Shown: positions 1 to 6,660 of the stretch, piece after piece
Numbering within the stretch: the stretch's first letter is position 1
How the letters are laid out: each line of letters opens with the position of its first letter
DNA from: RUG472 sp045224495
GTDB lineage: Bacteria; Bacillota; Clostridia; Christensenellales; CAG-138
Direction: 5' to 3'
DNA length: 12,644 bases
Assembly (NCBI GenBank): GCA_045224495.1
Contig: JBGVAK010000174.1
Location: forward strand, 1 to 12,644
Translations under genes and position numbers: made by a program
The notes under the pieces: generated by a model
Seen by the model: only the letters and a program-made list of their open reading frames with translations
The model's database searches: none
Told to the model about the DNA's origin: nothing

Positions 1-272
1 CCGCCCAGATCTCCAAGGCCCTCTCCGATCTGGACTTCGGCGTCATCAACGGCAACTACGCCCTGCAGGCCGGCCTCAACGCGGGCACGGACGCCCTCGC
101 TGTAGAGGATGCCTCCGGCTCCGGCGCCCAGACCTACGCCAACGTCCTCTGCGTCAAGGAAGGCCATGAGAAGGACGACGCCGTCCTGGCCCTCTTCAAG
201 GCCCTGACCAGCCAGGAAGTCAAGGACTTCATCAACAAGACCTACCAGGGCGCCGTGGTGCCGATTTTCTAA
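1..272 (+). CDS. metQ: MetQ/NlpA-family methionine-type ABC transporter substrate-binding protein, C-terminal fragment
   Basis: Only the last 89 codons are present; reading begins at base 3 and ends with TAA at 270-272. The protein reads AQISKALSDLDFGVINGNYA and continues to a GAVVPIF end. This matches the C-terminal lobe of the NlpA/MetQ lipoproteins, where a 'D.v.iN..yA' segment is followed by 'YAN..cVk' and a terminal 'ev..fi...Y.GavvP.F'. Members bind D/L-methionine or related amino acids outside the membrane and deliver them to MetN (ATPase) and MetI (permease). The N-terminus, any lipobox and the metNI genes lie outside the window, so methionine as the substrate is inferred from the family. 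The gene converges with the M42 peptidase gene and is followed at 286-423 by a strong hairpin cluster that probably ends its transcript. Confidence 0.85.
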   Translation, partial: AQISKALSDLDFGVINGNYALQAGLNAGTDALAVEDASGSGAQTYANVLCVKEGHEKDDAVLALFKALTSQEVKDFINKTYQGAVVPIF

Positions 273-285
273 GGTATTGGATTTT

Positions 286-323
286 GTCCCTTTTTTCTCT
301 TTAGACAAAGAGAAAAAAGGGAC
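286..323. terminator. Perfect 17-bp hairpin after metQ
   Basis: Arm 286-302 (GTCCCTTTTTTCTCTTT) and arm 307-323 are perfect reverse complements around the loop AGAC. It lies 14 bases after the metQ stop. Neither side has a clean T-run directly after the stem, but the stem is itself a pyrimidine/purine tract. It probably acts as terminator or mRNA 3'-end stabiliser for metQ and overlaps a larger nested structure reaching 423. Confidence 0.6.
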
Positions 324-335
324 CGAAAAAAGAGA

Positions 336-395
336 AACTTAAGAAGGAGTATTGCTTTCGTACAAATAGCAGTACTCCTTCTTAAAGTTCTTTTT
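336..395. terminator. Bidirectional intrinsic terminator between metQ and the M42 peptidase gene
   Basis: Arm 336-356 pairs with arm 368-389 (core AAGAAGGAGTA / TACTCCTTCTT) with one bulged base and one wobble. On the plus strand the stem runs into CTTTTT (390-395). On the minus strand it runs into a TTTCTCTTTTTT stretch (327-337). T-runs on both sides suit a terminator serving both convergent genes. Confidence 0.7.
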
Positions 396-423
396 GGTCC
401 TTTTTCTTACAAGAAAAAGGATC
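396..423. repeat. Short pyrimidine/purine hairpin before the peptidase stop codon
   Basis: GGTCCTTTTTCTT (396-408) pairs with AAGAAAAAGGATC (411-423), including one wobble, around a very short loop. It resembles the hairpins at 286-323 and 1609-1636. It lies 22 bases past the peptidase stop on that gene's transcript. Its left arm can alternatively pair with 311-325. Confidence 0.5.
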
Positions 424-444
424 GTGCTTTCAATACAATCCTTA

Positions 445-1485
445 TTATACTTCCAAATACCCCTTCAGCACCAGGAGGGTGTTCTTGACGCCGTCCTTGT
501 GGCTCCGTTCGTAGCCGTGGGAGGCGTAGACCCCGGCGCCGATGAGTCCGTGGCGGATGTCGTACCCCGCCCGGAGGGTGGCCTCCACGTCGGAGCCGTA
601 GTGGGGGTACACGTCCACGGCGTAGTCCGCCCCCTCCCGCTTGGCCGCGGCCATGAGCTTCTTCACCACGTCGTAGGAGTACGGCCCACCGCTGTCCTTG
701 GCGCATATCGACACCTGCTTTTCCGTGCAGGTGAGGCCGTCGCCCACGCAGCCCATGTCCACGGAGATGGCCTCCGTGACCCCCGCAGGCACGGAGGCAG
801 AGCCGCCGTGGCCCACCTCCTCGTAGACGGTCACGTGGGCGTACACCTTCCGTCTGGGGGTGATGCCCTCGTCGTGGAGGTACTTGGCAAGGCCCAGCAA
901 AATGCCCACGCTGAGCTTGTCGTCCAGGAACCGGCTCTTGATGTACCCCTTCTCCGTCACCCGGGACCGGGGGTCGAAGCAGACGATGTCCCCCGCCGAG
1001 ATGCCCAGCTTCTTCGTATCGTCGGCCGTCTTCACGTCCTCGTCCAGGACCACCTCCATGCAGGAGAACTTGCGGACGGTGTCGTTGTAGCTGCCGTTCA
1101 CGTGGATGGACGCGTTGTCGAGCTGCAGCGTCCCCTCGTAGACGCCGTCGAACTTGGTGATGACGCGGCAGTTCTCCGCCTCGGCGTTGTTGGGGTTCAT
1201 GCCCCCCAGGGGCGAGATGCGCAGCCGCCCGTTGCCCTTGATCTCCGAGACCATGCCGCCCAGGGTGTCGAGGTGCGCTTCAAGCCACAGAGCGTCGTCC
1301 TCGTCCGCCCCGCCCAGGTCCGCCACCACGCCGCCCTTGCCGGTCAGCCAGGCCTCGCAGCCCAGAGCCCGGAACGATTGCAGGCAGGCCTTGGCCGCGT
1401 TCTCCGTGTACCCCGAGGGGCTGTCGATGGCCAGCAGCTCCAAGGTCTTCTCCACCGCAAAATCCACGTATTTCTGATCGATCAT
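445..1485 (-). CDS. M42-family zinc/cobalt metallo-aminopeptidase (glutamyl aminopeptidase / YsdC-FrvX type)
   Basis: This 346-residue cytosolic exopeptidase trims N-terminal residues from peptides; family members usually form large dodecameric shells. Metal-site motifs are intact and in family order: AHLDT (H71, D73), LDDK (D188/D189, bridging aspartate), EEVGHGG (E222 general base, E223 ligand), SVDMG (D243) and the C-terminal SHGYERSH (H323). Length matches the usual 340-360. The start chosen is ATG at 1485, six bases after AAAGGAA (1492-1498); the frame is open upstream to 1608 but that part has no ribosome binding site and is not family-like. The gene has its own promoter candidate (1517-1546) and follows the terminators of the LIV operon. 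Peptidase specificity cannot be read from sequence. A plausible role is feeding amino acids to fermentation beside the amino acid transporters. Confidence 0.93.
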   Translation of the reverse strand: MIDQKYVDFAVEKTLELLAIDSPSGYTENAAKACLQSFRALGCEAWLTGKGGVVADLGGADEDDALWLEAHLDTLGGMVSEIKGNGRLRISPLGGMNPNNAEAENCRVITKFDGVYEGTLQLDNASIHVNGSYNDTVRKFSCMEVVLDEDVKTADDTKKLGISAGDIVCFDPRSRVTEKGYIKSRFLDDKLSVGILLGLAKYLHDEGITPRRKVYAHVTVYEEVGHGGSASVPAGVTEAISVDMGCVGDGLTCTEKQVSICAKDSGGPYSYDVVKKLMAAAKREGADYAVDVYPHYGSDVEATLRAGYDIRHGLIGAGVYASHGYERSHKDGVKNTLLVLKGYLEV

Positions 1486-1516
1486 GTTCGGTTCCTTTCT
1501 CTGTGTCGTTATTGTT

Positions 1517-1546
1517 ATTGTAGCAGATGAACGGTACCTCCGTCCA
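1517..1546 (-). promoter_or_regulatory. Candidate promoter of the M42 peptidase gene
   Basis: On the minus strand TGGACG (1541-1546, 4 of 6 against TTGACA) is followed after 18 bases by TACAAT (1517-1522) with an extended -10 TG two bases upstream. The start of transcription would lie near 1510, about 25 bases before the ATG. It sits just downstream of the LIV operon terminator, so it would separate the two units. Confidence 0.5.
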
Positions 1547-1550
1547 TAGC

Positions 1551-1582
1551 AAAAAAGAGGATCCCCAACGGAATCCCCTTTT
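1551..1582 (-). terminator. Intrinsic terminator of the LIV operon
   Basis: Read on the minus strand, the arm at 1570-1582 pairs over 13 bases (two wobbles) with 1553-1565 around a 4-base loop, and the transcript continues into T residues (1551-1556). It lies about 70 bases after the livF stop and before the peptidase promoter. Confidence 0.65.
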
Positions 1583-1608
1583 GCCGATAGGCTTTTCTTT
1601 TTGCGCAA

Positions 1609-1636
1609 CTTTTTCTTTTCACCAGAAAAGAAAAAG
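1609..1636. repeat. Perfect 12-bp CTTTTTCTTTTC hairpin
   Basis: CTTTTTCTTTTC (1609-1620) and its exact reverse complement (1625-1636) flank the loop ACCA. Weaker pairing extends outward (TTTTGC on each side). No T-run follows, so it may protect the livF mRNA 3' end or be a small interspersed hairpin. The hairpins at 286-323 and 396-423, on the other side of the peptidase gene, share its composition. Confidence 0.55.
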
Positions 1637-1652
1637 CTGCAAAAGCAGAAAT

Positions 1653-2354
1653 TTACCCCCCCAAATACGCCTTCTGCACCTCGGGGCTCCTGCTCAATTC
1701 CTCGCCGGTGCCCGAAAGCACGATGCGGCCGGTCTCCATGACCGCGGCCCGATGGGCGAGCTTCAAGGCGAGGGCCGCGTTCTGCTCCACCAGCAGGATG
1801 GTGGTGCCGTTCTCGTTGAGGCGACGGATGATCTCGAAGATCTCCGACACCAGCAGCGGCGAAAGGCCCATGCTGGGCTCGTCCAGCAGCATCAGCTTCG
1901 GCCGGCTCATGAGCGCCCGGCCCATGGCCAGCATCTGCTGCTCGCCGCCGGAGAGGGTGCCCGCCACCTGCTTTTTGCGCTCCTTCAAGCGGGGGAAGTA
2001 GGTGAAGACCTTCTCCATATCGGCGGAGAAATCGTCCTTGCGCAGGTACGCCCCCATCTCCAGATTCTCGAGGACCGTCAGCCCCGCGAACACCCGCCGC
2101 CCCTCGGGGGACTGGGAGATGCCCATGGCCACCCGGCTCTGGGGCGTGGTCTTGGTGATGTCCTTGCCCAGGAATTTAACGGTGCCGCTCTGGGCCTTCT
2201 TGAGGCCGGAGAGGGTCAGCAGCGTGGTGGTCTTGCCCGCGCCGTTGGCCCCGATGAGGGTCATGATCTCCCCCTCCTCCACGGAAAAGGATACGTCCTT
2301 CAGGGCACGGATATTGTCGTAATAGACGTTCAAACCGGTGACTTCCAGCATCAT
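1653..2354 (-). CDS. livF: LivF-type ATP-binding protein of the branched-chain amino acid ABC transporter
   Basis: A 233-residue ABC ATPase, one half of the motor that drives LivHM. Walker A is GANGAGKT (35-42), the signature is LSGGEQQ (134-140) and Walker B is LMLLDEP (154-160). The switch position reads LVEQN, with Gln where most ABC ATPases have His; this is usual in LivF and separates it from LivG. SPEGRRVF (82-89) is also LivF-like. The ATGA at 2354-2351 overlaps the livG stop, so the two are translationally coupled. AGGAGG lies 7 bases upstream. The second codon is also ATG, so initiation at 2351 is possible. It is the last gene of the operon; 1551-1582 holds the terminator. Confidence 0.95.
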   Translation of the reverse strand: MMLEVTGLNVYYDNIRALKDVSFSVEEGEIMTLIGANGAGKTTTLLTLSGLKKAQSGTVKFLGKDITKTTPQSRVAMGISQSPEGRRVFAGLTVLENLEMGAYLRKDDFSADMEKVFTYFPRLKERKKQVAGTLSGGEQQMLAMGRALMSRPKLMLLDEPSMGLSPLLVSEIFEIIRRLNENGTTILLVEQNAALALKLAHRAAVMETGRIVLSGTGEELSRSPEVQKAYLGG

Positions 2355-3208
2355 TTTGCGGCCTCCTCTCCCAGGTACGCCTCGATGACCACGGGGTTCG
2401 ATTGGATCTCCTTGGGGGTGCCCTTGGCGATGATCTTCCCGTAGTTCAGCACGGCGATGCCTTCGCAGATGCCCATGACCAGGTTCATGTCGTGCTCGAT
2501 GAGCATGATGGCGATATCGAACTGGTCCCGCAGCATGCGGATATTGTCCATGAGCTCGTGGGTCTCGGAAGGGTTCATGCCCGCCGCCGGCTCGTCGAGG
2601 AGCAGGAGTTTAGGCTCCGACGCCAGAGCCCGAACGATCTCCAGCCGCCGCTGGTCCCCGTAGGGCAGGTTCCCTGCCAGGCTGTCCGCCTTGTCGGTCA
2701 GGTTGAAGAGGTCCAAAAGCTCCAAAGCCCGCACATGCTGCTTGCGCTCCGTCCGCCACCAGCCGGGGAGACGGAACATGTCGGTGAACACGCCGTCGGT
2801 GTACCCGTGGCTCATGCCTACCTTCACGTTGTCCTCCACGGTCATGCCGGCAAAGAGCCGGATGTTCTGGAAGGTCCGGGCGATGCCCAGGCGATTGAGC
2901 TCGTGCATGCTCTTGCCCCGGGTGTCCTGGCCGTTGAGGAGGATGCGGCCCTGGGTGGGCTTATATACGTTGGTCAGCAGGTTGAACACCGTGGTCTTGC
3001 CCGCGCCGTTGGGGCCGATGAGGCCCGCGATCTCCGTGCGGCCGATGAGCAGCGTAAAGTCGTCCACAGCCCGAAGGCCCCCAAAGTCCACGCACAGGTG
3101 CCGGATGTCCAGTATGGGTGGCTTGCCTACGTCGCGCTCTGGGATGATGCCCAATCCGTCCAGGGGCACCATCCGGCCGCTTTCCTTGCGCCGTGAGAAC
3201 TTAGGCAT
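2351..3208 (-). CDS. livG: LivG-type ATP-binding protein of the branched-chain amino acid ABC transporter
   Basis: A 285-residue ABC ATPase, partner of LivF. Walker A is GPNGAGKT (65-72), the Q-loop lies in ARTFQNIRLF (110-119), the signature is the LivG-specific LPYGDQR (181-187), Walker B is LLLLDEP (201-207) and the switch His is H239 in IEHDMN. The start chosen is ATG at 3208, which overlaps the end of livM by 8 bases and follows AGGTGAGG. The reading frame is open further upstream into livM, but those codons are not family-like. About 30 N-terminal residues precede the ABC fold, longer than the roughly 255-residue enteric LivG; initiation at residue 13 (Met) would shorten it. Confidence 0.94.
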   Translation of the reverse strand: MPKFSRRKESGRMVPLDGLGIIPERDVGKPPILDIRHLCVDFGGLRAVDDFTLLIGRTEIAGLIGPNGAGKTTVFNLLTNVYKPTQGRILLNGQDTRGKSMHELNRLGIARTFQNIRLFAGMTVEDNVKVGMSHGYTDGVFTDMFRLPGWWRTERKQHVRALELLDLFNLTDKADSLAGNLPYGDQRRLEIVRALASEPKLLLLDEPAAGMNPSETHELMDNIRMLRDQFDIAIMLIEHDMNLVMGICEGIAVLNYGKIIAKGTPKEIQSNPVVIEAYLGEEAAK

Positions 3209-4223
3209 GGTCCTCACCTGCCTTTCCGGCTTTCCTGGTAAAGAGCCGCCCGTTGATGAGCTTTTCAAGGATGCGGCTCAAGGAGAAGTCGTACCGACCC
3301 AAGAGGCCCGAGGGCTTGAAGATCATGGTCACGATCAGGAGCACCGCGTAGATTACCATGCGATACTTGCTGAAGCTCTGGAGTGCCAGGGGCAGATACG
3401 TCAAAATGGCGGCGGCGATGATGGACCCGGCCATGGACCCGAGGCCGCCCAGCACCACCATGACCAGGATGTTGATGCTGGTCATGAAGGAAAAGTTGCC
3501 GGGGGTCAAAATGCCCGTATACCCGGCGTAAAGGCCCCCGGCCACCCCCGCGAAGAAAGCGGAGACCGTGAAGGCCAGGACCTTGTAGAAGGTGGTGTTG
3601 ACGCCGCTCGCCTCCGCGGCGATCTCGTTCTCCCGGATGGCCAGGATGGCCCGGCCATGGCGGGACTTCATGAGGGTGTGGATGAGGGCGCAGGAGAGGA
3701 TCACCGTGATGTACACCGTCAGGAAGGTGGAATGCTTGGGGATGCTCATGAGGCCCGGAGTGCCGCCGGTGATCCCCGGCAGGTTGATGATGAGCACCCG
3801 GATGATCTCCCCGAAGCCCAGGGTGATGATAGCCAGATAGTCGCCTTTGAGCCGCAGGGCCGGGACGCCGATGACGACGCCGAAAGCCGCCGCCACCAGG
3901 CCGCCGAGAAGCAATCCCAGGATCACCGCCCAGGTGGTCTTGGGCAGGGTCTTCCACAGCAGGGCCGCCGCGTAGGCGCCCACGGCCATGAATCCGGCGT
4001 GACCGAGGGGCAGCTGACCCAGGTACCCCGTAGCTACGTTCAGGGACACGGCCAGCAGGATGTAGATGCCGATCTGCAATATGACCGCCTTCTGGGCCCG
4101 GTTCACCGCGCCGGAGGTGACGATGTGGTTGCCCAGCACCAGCAGGGTACACAGCAAAACGGCGTTGATCAGATACTTCAGCCAGATGGGGATCTGGCGA
4201 TAACCGCGCATGGTCTTGTCCAT
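3201..4223 (-). CDS. livM: LivM-type permease of the branched-chain amino acid ABC transporter
   Basis: About 340 residues of highly hydrophobic sequence with roughly nine to ten membrane spans, one of the two permease subunits of the LIV importer. Family landmarks include SLNVATGYLGQLPLGHAGFM near the N-terminus, the cytosolic coupling segment SRHGRAILAIRENEIAAEA, and a VVLGGLGSMAGSIIAAAIL segment near the end. The frame starts either at GTG 4229, one base after the livH stop, or at ATG 4223, five bases after GAGG. The ATG is used here; both are plausible and differ by two residues. The gene lies between livH and livG in the standard order, and its last bases overlap the livG start. Confidence 0.93.
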   Translation of the reverse strand: MDKTMRGYRQIPIWLKYLINAVLLCTLLVLGNHIVTSGAVNRAQKAVILQIGIYILLAVSLNVATGYLGQLPLGHAGFMAVGAYAAALLWKTLPKTTWAVILGLLLGGLVAAAFGVVIGVPALRLKGDYLAIITLGFGEIIRVLIINLPGITGGTPGLMSIPKHSTFLTVYITVILSCALIHTLMKSRHGRAILAIRENEIAAEASGVNTTFYKVLAFTVSAFFAGVAGGLYAGYTGILTPGNFSFMTSINILVMVVLGGLGSMAGSIIAAAILTYLPLALQSFSKYRMVIYAVLLIVTMIFKPSGLLGRYDFSLSRILEKLINGRLFTRKAGKAGEDHA

Positions 4224-4230
4224 AGCCACC

Positions 4231-5109
4231 TCACACCTTCTCCGCCACGCCCTTGCCCAGAAGGCCAGCGGGCTTGACGAGCAGCACCAGAATGAGGATG
4301 GCGAAGACCACCGCGTCCGTCCAGGCGGAGAAGCCCAAGGCGGTGACCAGCACCTCCGCGAACCCGATGGCGAACCCGCCCACCACTGCGCCGGGAATGG
4401 AGCCGATGCCCCCCAGCACCGCCGCTACGAAGGCCTTGAGACCCAGGAGGGAGCCCATGGTGGGGTTGGCCACGGAGTAGCGGCAGCAGTAGAGCACGGA
4501 GCCCACGCCGGCCAGGGCGGAGCCGATGGCGAAGGTGATGGAGATGACCGTGTTGATGTCGATGCCCATGAGCTGGGCGGCGCCGGTGTCCTCGGAAACG
4601 GCTCGCATGGCCTTGCCCATGCGGGTCTTCTGGATGAGCAGGTGGAGCCCTACCATGGACCCCACGGAGACCAGGATGGTCACCAGCGTAGATAGGCTCA
4701 GAGAGAGGCCGCCCAGCTCAAAGGCCTTGGTGGGGATGATGGCGGTGCTGGGGTAGGCCCGGGTGTTGGCGGTGAAGAACAGCTGCACCAGGTTTTGGAG
4801 GAGCAGCGACACGCCGATGGCCGTGATGAGCAGCGAGATCCGCGGCGCAGACCTGAGGGGCCGATAGGCCACCTTCTCGATGAGCACGCTGATCATCACG
4901 CAGCCCATAATGGTCAGAACCACCGCCAGCGCGGGGTGGACCCCCGCGCCGATGGTGAGCAAAGCGATATATGCACCGATCATGATCACGTCCCCGTGGG
5001 CGAAGTTCAACAGGCGGATGATGCCATACACCATGCTGTACCCCAGGGCCACCAGGGCGTAGATGCTGCCCAGCTGCAGACCGTTGATGCATTGGGATAG
5101 AAAGAGCAT
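4231..5109 (-). CDS. livH: LivH-type permease of the branched-chain amino acid ABC transporter
   Basis: A 292-residue inner-membrane protein with about eight spans, the permease partner of LivM. The N-terminus (INGLQLGSIYALVALGYSMV) and the following LLNFAHGDVIMIGAY are hallmarks of LivH. The cytosolic loop RKTRMGKAMRAVSEDTGAAQ-like segment and the late VLGGIGSIPGAVVGGF motif are also present. The start ATG at 5109 has AGGGA about nine bases upstream. A 147-base spacer with two hairpins separates it from the binding-protein gene, whereas livH to livF are packed with overlaps. That spacing suggests unequal expression of the binding protein and the membrane complex. Confidence 0.94.
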   Translation of the reverse strand: MLFLSQCINGLQLGSIYALVALGYSMVYGIIRLLNFAHGDVIMIGAYIALLTIGAGVHPALAVVLTIMGCVMISVLIEKVAYRPLRSAPRISLLITAIGVSLLLQNLVQLFFTANTRAYPSTAIIPTKAFELGGLSLSLSTLVTILVSVGSMVGLHLLIQKTRMGKAMRAVSEDTGAAQLMGIDINTVISITFAIGSALAGVGSVLYCCRYSVANPTMGSLLGLKAFVAAVLGGIGSIPGAVVGGFAIGFAEVLVTALGFSAWTDAVVFAILILVLLVKPAGLLGKGVAEKV

Positions 5110-5122
5110 TTCTCTGTCCCTT

Positions 5123-5143
5123 CAGATCGCCCGAAGCGATCTG
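5123..5143 (-). repeat. 8-bp UUCGG-loop hairpin just upstream of livH
   Basis: CAGATCGC and GCGATCTG are perfect complements. On the transcript the loop reads UUCGG, a stable loop type. It ends about 13 bases before the livH ATG, next to the ribosome binding site, with no T-run. It may set the 5' end of a processed livHMGF mRNA or modulate livH translation. Confidence 0.5.
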
Positions 5144-5217
5144 CCTTCCTTGTTTTAGTAATGGTAGCCTCACAAGCGCGATGTAGCCGCGCGCACGCAT
5201 GTCACTAAGGTGGAGCC

Positions 5218-5250
5218 CGGTCCGTCGAAACCGCCGGTTTCAACGGACCG
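5218..5250 (-). repeat. Long hairpin right after the LIV binding-protein gene
   Basis: CGGTCCGT (5218-5225) pairs with ACGGACCG (5243-5250) and, past one mismatch, GAAACC with GGTTTC, around a 3-base loop: 14 pairs. It begins 6 bases after the stop codon and has no T-run. It is best read as an intercistronic stabiliser or partial terminator that keeps binding-protein mRNA in excess. Confidence 0.6.
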
Positions 5251-5256
5251 AATGCC

Positions 5257-6441
5257 TTAATAGTTGCCCCAGTACTTGGCGGCGCCGCCGGTGATGTTGA
5301 TGATGGCAGCGGTCTTCTCGGGGTTGTTGTACTCGTTGAAGGTCACGTGACCGGTGACGCAGTCCATATCCGTAGCCTTCAGGGCGTCGATGACAGCCTG
5401 ACGGTAGTCGTCGGAACCGGCCTTGGCGCCGGAGGCCTCAGCCTTCTCGATGGCGGCGGCCAGGATCATGGCGGCGTCATAGCCTTGAGCGGCGAACATG
5501 TCGGGATCGGCACCGTACTTGGCCTTGAAATTGGCCACGAAGGTCTGGACCTCGGGACGGGTGTCCTCGGTGGAATAGCCGGAGCAGTAGTAAGCGCCTT
5601 CCAGCAAGGAGGAGTCGGTGACCACACCCAGCACGGAATCCCAGCCGTCAGCCCCCAGCATGGTGGCCTTCACGCCGGCACTCTGGGCCTGCTGGGCCAC
5701 CAGGGCGATCACGGAGTAGTAGTCGGGCACGAACAGCACGTCGGGAGCCTTGGCAGCGATGTTGGTCAGCTGGGACTGGAAGTCCACGGCGCCGTCGGCG
5801 TAGCTCTCCACAGCCACCACCTCGAGGCCCTGCTCGGCGGCAGTATCCTGGAAGGCCTTCGCGCAGCCCACGGAGTAGTCGGAGCCCATGTTATAGAGGA
5901 CCGCGGCGGTCTTGGCGCTCAGCTGATCCTTGGCGAAGGCGGCCATCTTGCTGCCCTGGAAGGGATCGATGAAGCAGGAGCGGAACATGTTCTCATAGAC
6001 CGCGGCCACGGAACCGTCCTCGTTCAGCTGGCAGGTCACATCCTCAGCCGTGGCGGAGGCGGTGATCATGGGAGTGCCGTCGGCCTGGCTCTCGGCCACC
6101 ACGGCCTTGGTGGGGCCGGTGGTCACGTCGCCCACGATGGCGACCACGCCTTCGTCCATCAGGTAATTATAGCCGGTAACGGCCTTCACCGGATCGCCTT
6201 CCTCGTCGTAGGTGACCAGCTCTACCTGCTTGCCGTTGATGCCGCCCTTGGCGTTCAGCTCTTCAAAATACATCTGGACGCCGTTGTTCACGGCGTTGCC
6301 GTACTGAGCCACAGCGCCGGTCAGGGGAGCCAGCACGCCCACCTTGATGGTGTCAGAGGCGGCGACGGCCGCGACCGCAAAGCTCATTACGAATACTGCT
6401 GCCAATACGACAGCGACGACCTTCTTCATAGTGCGTTTCAT
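5257..6441 (-). CDS. livK: Branched-chain amino acid ABC transporter substrate-binding protein (LivJ/LivK type, Peripla_BP_6)
   Basis: A 394-residue extracytoplasmic binding protein that captures Leu, Ile or Val and presents it to LivHM. Residues 1-28 form a signal peptide: a KRTMKK basic start, a hydrophobic core and an AVAA cleavage region before SDTIKVG. There is no cysteine near the cleavage site, so this is not a lipoprotein by motif. The mature N-terminus IKVGVLAPLTGAVAQYG, then GGINGKQVELV, and GDVTTGPTKAV match the type I periplasmic-binding fold of the family. ATG 6441 follows CCTCCTTA's complement (TAAGGAGG) by 8 bases; an internal Met5 is a weaker alternative. It is the first structural gene after the attenuator-like leader and is followed by a stabilising hairpin. 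Ligand preference among the branched-chain amino acids cannot be settled, but the leader's Ile/Val/Leu codons support this group. Confidence 0.94.
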   Translation of the reverse strand: MKRTMKKVVAVVLAAVFVMSFAVAAVAASDTIKVGVLAPLTGAVAQYGNAVNNGVQMYFEELNAKGGINGKQVELVTYDEEGDPVKAVTGYNYLMDEGVVAIVGDVTTGPTKAVVAESQADGTPMITASATAEDVTCQLNEDGSVAAVYENMFRSCFIDPFQGSKMAAFAKDQLSAKTAAVLYNMGSDYSVGCAKAFQDTAAEQGLEVVAVESYADGAVDFQSQLTNIAAKAPDVLFVPDYYSVIALVAQQAQSAGVKATMLGADGWDSVLGVVTDSSLLEGAYYCSGYSTEDTRPEVQTFVANFKAKYGADPDMFAAQGYDAAMILAAAIEKAEASGAKAGSDDYRQAVIDALKATDMDCVTGHVTFNEYNNPEKTAAIINITGGAAKYWGNY

Positions 6442-6468
6442 GTGTGTATCCTCCTTAGGGTTTTTTAC

Positions 6469-6504
6469 ATATAAAAAGGCGGCCCCTGTTTCTTTGGGAC
6501 CGCC
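6469..6504 (-). terminator. Attenuator terminator in the LIV leader
   Basis: On the transcript GGCGGTCCC (6496-6504) pairs with GGGGCCGCC (6478-6486), 9 bp with one G-U, around a 9-base A-rich loop, then TTTTTATAT (6469-6477). It lies between the leader ORF stop and the binding-protein ribosome binding site, so it would end transcription before livK unless the antiterminator forms. Confidence 0.85.
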
Positions 6505-6550
6505 GTTGCTTTCTCGGTACGCTTATACTGCGTATGCGAACGGCAGCCCC
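6496..6550 (-). promoter_or_regulatory. Antiterminator pairing of the LIV leader
   Basis: Leader segment GGGGCTGCCGTT (6539-6550) can pair over 12 contiguous positions (two G-U) with AACGGCGGTCCC (6496-6507), which includes the whole 5' arm of the terminator. The two helices exclude each other. A third segment, AACGGAGCCC (6607-6616), can capture the first (10 bp, one bulged G), which would leave the terminator free. The first segment overlaps leader codons 19-23. Confidence 0.75.
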
Positions 6551-6606
6551 CTGCTCAGCAACAGGACGCTGATTCGTACAATAACGATAGCGTGGACGAT
6601 CTTCAC
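6523..6606 (-). CDS. Leader peptide rich in branched-chain amino acids (candidate attenuation leader of the LIV operon)
   Basis: A 27-codon ORF from GTG (6606) to TAA (6523), too short for usual gene calling. Codons 7-17 read IVIVRISVLLL, nine of eleven being Ile, Val or Leu; overall 13 of 26 residues after the start are branched-chain. Several are codons that look rare in the neighbouring genes (GTT, GTA, ATT, TTG), which would increase stalling. AAAGGAG (6617-6623) lies 10 bases upstream, a rather long spacing; GGAG lies 3 bases upstream. The ORF sits between a strong promoter and an intrinsic terminator, with segments able to form alternative helices. By analogy with IlvL/IvbL leaders of enteric bacteria, its translation, not its product, would sense charged tRNA supply. 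Expression is not shown by sequence alone. Confidence 0.72.
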   Translation of the reverse strand: MKIVHAIVIVRISVLLLSRGLPFAYAV

Positions 6607-6660
6607 GGGCTCCGTTCTCCTTTCCTCAAGAATTATATACTATATTTTTGTGTTGGGGGT

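Noticed and set aside
394..1530. Long plus-strand ORF opposite the M42 gene, and similar long ORFs opposite livG, livM, the TRAP permease and other genes
   Set aside because: These are antisense frames kept open by GC-rich codon bias; the translations are Val/His/Gly/Asp-rich with no domain, while the opposite strand carries complete families.
3209..3268. Upstream extension of livG by 20 residues
   Set aside because: It would overlap livM by 68 bases and adds low-complexity, non-family sequence; the ATG at 3208 has a better ribosome binding site and normal overlap.
5140..5215. Separate promoter for livHMGF in the livK-livH gap
   Set aside because: GTGACA-like and TACATC-like boxes on the minus strand are only about 14 bases apart; no pair with acceptable spacing was found.
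6440..6660. T-box riboswitch for branched-chain amino acids upstream of livK
   Set aside because: The leader has no T-box sequence (TGGNACC-type) and is too short; a translated leader ORF explains the structure better.
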